From positions 1-7,674 of the forward strand of contig SKWB01000051.1 in the NCBI GenBank assembly GCA_007129135.1: a DNA stretch of 7,674 nucleotides. The letters are read 5' to 3'. The notes beneath the pieces are model-generated. The model had not been told where the DNA came from and did not search any database. It saw only the letters and a list, made by a program, of their open reading frames with translations. The position numbers and the translations under genes were made by a program. This stretch comes from Halococcaceae archaeon (GTDB lineage: Archaea; Halobacteriota; Halobacteria; Halobacteriales; Halalkalicoccaceae). Shown here piece by piece: positions 6,229-7,674 of this stretch; positions within the stretch are counted from its first letter, which is position 1; every line of letters begins with the position of its first letter.

Positions 6229-6663
6229 CTACTCCGAGGAGCGTGCGACCTCGCAGAGTTCGCGGTCCTCGTCGCTCTCGACGGCGAGATCCGGGACTTC
6301 GAGCGGTGATCCGTCCGCGTCGATCGCGACGAACGTGAACGTCGCCTCGGTCGTGAGCGCCGTCTCGCCGGAGCGGGCGTCCTCGCGCCAGGCCCGGATC
6401 CGGGTCCGGACGCTCGTCTTCCCGGTCCGAAAGACGTAGGCCTCGATCAGCGCGGTCTCCCCGATCGGGACCGGTCGGCGGAAGTCGAGCCCGTCGACGC
6501 CTGCCGTGACGCAGGACTCGCCCGCCAGCCGCATCGCGCTCATCGCGCCGACCTCGTCCATCCACTTCATCAGCGTTCCGCCGTGGAGCGACTCGTAGTT
6601 GTTCGCGTGCTGTGGCTGTACGCGATACCTGTTCACCAGTCGCGTCTCCGAGGGTGTCGCCAT
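6229..6663 (-). CDS. Hotdog-fold acyl-CoA thioesterase (YciA/BFIT-like)
   Basis: This cytosolic enzyme is predicted to hydrolyse acyl-CoA thioesters to free acid and CoA. The 144-residue protein is one hotdog domain. The signature ANNYESLHGGTLMKWMDEVG (20-39) aligns with the N-H-x-x-x-x-GG-x-L-x-x-MDE motif of acyl-CoA hydrolases, giving Asn21 and Asp36 as likely catalytic residues. The FRRPVPIGE stretch (61-69) and the ALTTEATFTFVAID strand (102-115) are also typical. An acidic tail (about 128-144) follows. Chain-length preference cannot be read from sequence. The ATG at 6661-6663 gives the usual start; a weak TATA-like patch lies about 27 nt upstream. It is convergent with trmG10 and divergent from thyA, and shows no functional link to either. 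Confidence 0.9.
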   Translation of the reverse strand: MATPSETRLVNRYRVQPQHANNYESLHGGTLMKWMDEVGAMSAMRLAGESCVTAGVDGLDFRRPVPIGETALIEAYVFRTGKTSVRTRIRAWREDARSGETALTTEATFTFVAIDADGSPLEVPDLAVESDEDRELCEVARSSE

Positions 6664-6684
6664 GGCGTATCCAGACGCGGTGGT

Positions 6685-6695
6685 GACTTAGCTGG
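6685..6695 (-). promoter_or_regulatory. Possible weak TATA-like box of the thioesterase gene
   Basis: The minus strand reads CCAGCTAAGTC, centred about 27 nt before the thioesterase ATG. The spacing fits a leaderless promoter but the match is weak. Confidence 0.25.
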
Positions 6696-6710
6696 TTCCG
6701 GGGGAGTCGG

Positions 6711-6716
6711 AATATT
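6711..6716 (+). promoter_or_regulatory. TATA-like box of thyA
   Basis: AATATT is the only AT-only hexamer in the 80 bp thioesterase/thyA divergent gap, and it is centred about 30 nt before the thyA ATG. This predicts transcription starting within a few nt of the start codon, so a leaderless mRNA. No Shine-Dalgarno sequence precedes thyA. Confidence 0.55.
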
Positions 6717-6743
6717 GACCATCCGTGCCATCTACCGACACCC

Positions 6744-7674
6744 ATGAACCAGTATCTCACCCTCGTCCACGACGTGCTCGCGGAGGGGAGCTACAAGCCC
6801 AACCGGACGGGCGTCGACACGATCTCGTCGTTCGGCGCACACTACGAGATCGACCTCCGCGAGGGCTACCCGCTGCTCACGACGAAGAAGATGGACGGCG
6901 GCCGCTGGAACTCGTTGATCTACGAACTGCTCTGGTACCTCTCGGGCGAGGAGCACGTCCGGACGCTCCGCGAGCAGACCGGGATCTGGGACGAGTGGGC
7001 CGACGAGGAGGGGAACCTCGACACTGCGTACGGGAGGTTCTGGCGGCGGTACCCGATCCCGGAGGAGGGGCTGCCGGGCGAGAGTTGGCCCGACGAGGAC
7101 CATCGGTGGGTGAACGACGACGGGACGTTCGACCAGCTCCGGTACGTGATCGACACCCTGCGCGAGAGCCCCAACTCCCGGCGGCTGGTCGTGAACGCCT
7201 GGCACCCGGCGAACGCGGCGATCTCGACGCTCCCGCCCTGTCACTACACGTTCGTCTTCAACGTGCAGGACGGGACGCTGAACACACACCTCACCCAGCG
7301 CTCGGGCGACGTCGCCCTCGGGATCCCGTTCAACATCGCGGCGTACTCGCTGCTCACGCACGTCGTCGCCGGTCGAACGGACCTCGGGGTAGGAAGGTTC
7401 TCGCACACGGTCGTCGACGCCCACGTCTACTGCGGCGAGGGAACTCGCGGTGGCTGGTACGGCGAGAACAGAGAGGAGTTCCAGCGACGGCTGGCCGACG
7501 CGACCGGCGCCGACGACCTCCGATCGCTTCGCGAGTGGGTCGAACGCGAGGCACCCGACGAGGAGCGCGAGGGCCTCGACCACGTCCCCGGGCTGCTGAC
7601 ACAGCTCACGCGCGAGCCGCTCTCGCGACCGGGAATCCGCGTGAGTAGAAAACCGATCGACGACCTCGCGTTCG
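6744..7674 (+). CDS. thyA: Thymidylate synthase ThyA, C-terminus cut by window edge
   Basis: This enzyme makes dTMP from dUMP using methylenetetrahydrofolate as both methyl donor and reductant, producing dihydrofolate. 310 residues are visible from the ATG at 6744, already longer than the 264-residue E. coli enzyme. Motifs: NRTG (20-23, phosphate-binding Arg21), LLTTKK (44-49), the cofactor-site IWDEWAD (81-87), SRRLVVNAW (145-153, the Arg pair reaching across the dimer), the catalytic loop LPPCHYTFVF (163-172, nucleophile Cys166), QRSGDVALGIPFN (185-197), DAHVY (225-229) and QLTREP (287-292). Two insertions relative to E. coli are seen, at about 104-128 and about 230-283. About 20-30 C-terminal residues are missing beyond the edge. 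The product dihydrofolate requires a DHFR, whose gene often lies nearby in haloarchaea but is not in this window. Confidence 0.97.
   Translation, partial: MNQYLTLVHDVLAEGSYKPNRTGVDTISSFGAHYEIDLREGYPLLTTKKMDGGRWNSLIYELLWYLSGEEHVRTLREQTGIWDEWADEEGNLDTAYGRFWRRYPIPEEGLPGESWPDEDHRWVNDDGTFDQLRYVIDTLRESPNSRRLVVNAWHPANAAISTLPPCHYTFVFNVQDGTLNTHLTQRSGDVALGIPFNIAAYSLLTHVVAGRTDLGVGRFSHTVVDAHVYCGEGTRGGWYGENREEFQRRLADATGADDLRSLREWVEREAPDEEREGLDHVPGLLTQLTREPLSRPGIRVSRKPIDDLAF

Noticed and set aside
6104..6760. A 218-codon minus-strand frame overlapping the thioesterase
   Set aside because: It is in a different frame from the hotdog protein, and its Arg/Gly/Asp-rich translation shows no domain.

Overview
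The window looks like chromosomal DNA of a haloarchaeon (class Halobacteria). The evidence is a very high G+C content, strongly acidic predicted proteins, an archaeal TATA-binding protein gene, a long-form archaeal HisG, an archaeal Trm-G10-type tRNA methyltransferase, and short AT-rich TATA-like boxes about 26-31 nt before start codons with almost no Shine-Dalgarno sequences, which is typical of leaderless haloarchaeal transcription. The species cannot be named from the sequence. It is gene-dense core genome: nine protein genes, no gap longer than about 140 bp, and no RNA gene, insertion sequence, CRISPR array or prophage that I can see.

Layout. (1) Positions 1-3074, minus strand, transcribed right to left: an amidohydrolase of the MTA/SAH deaminase family (3074-1776), a small four-helix membrane protein of unknown function (1728-1273), and adenosylhomocysteinase (1228 to beyond the left edge). 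Gaps are under 50 bp, so this may be one transcription unit. (2) hisG, plus strand (3211-4059), divergent from the deaminase. (3) Minus strand 5049-4060: tbp followed 6 nt later by a small membrane protein gene. The stop codon of the latter directly abuts the hisG stop codon. (4) trmG10, plus strand (5167-6147), divergent from tbp across an AT-rich island containing a palindromic TATA box. (5) A hotdog acyl-CoA thioesterase, minus strand (6663-6229), convergent with trmG10. (6) thyA, plus strand, from 6744 to beyond the right edge.

How the genes work together. The clearest functional link is the left block. The deaminase family can turn S-adenosylhomocysteine into S-inosylhomocysteine. The neighbouring hydrolase is of the archaeal/Thermotoga-like type and has Lys64 where the human enzyme has Glu59, the residue that reads the adenine amino group. 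Together these suggest that methyl-cycle recycling here may run through S-inosylhomocysteine, as described for Methanocaldococcus jannaschii. The other genes are housekeeping: histidine synthesis, basal transcription, tRNA modification, acyl-CoA hydrolysis and dTMP synthesis. I found no convincing new mobile, defence or biosynthetic system. The most useful leads are the S-inosylhomocysteine hypothesis, the unknown membrane protein inside that cluster, the tbp/trmG10 divergent promoter and the lineage-specific insertions in ThyA.
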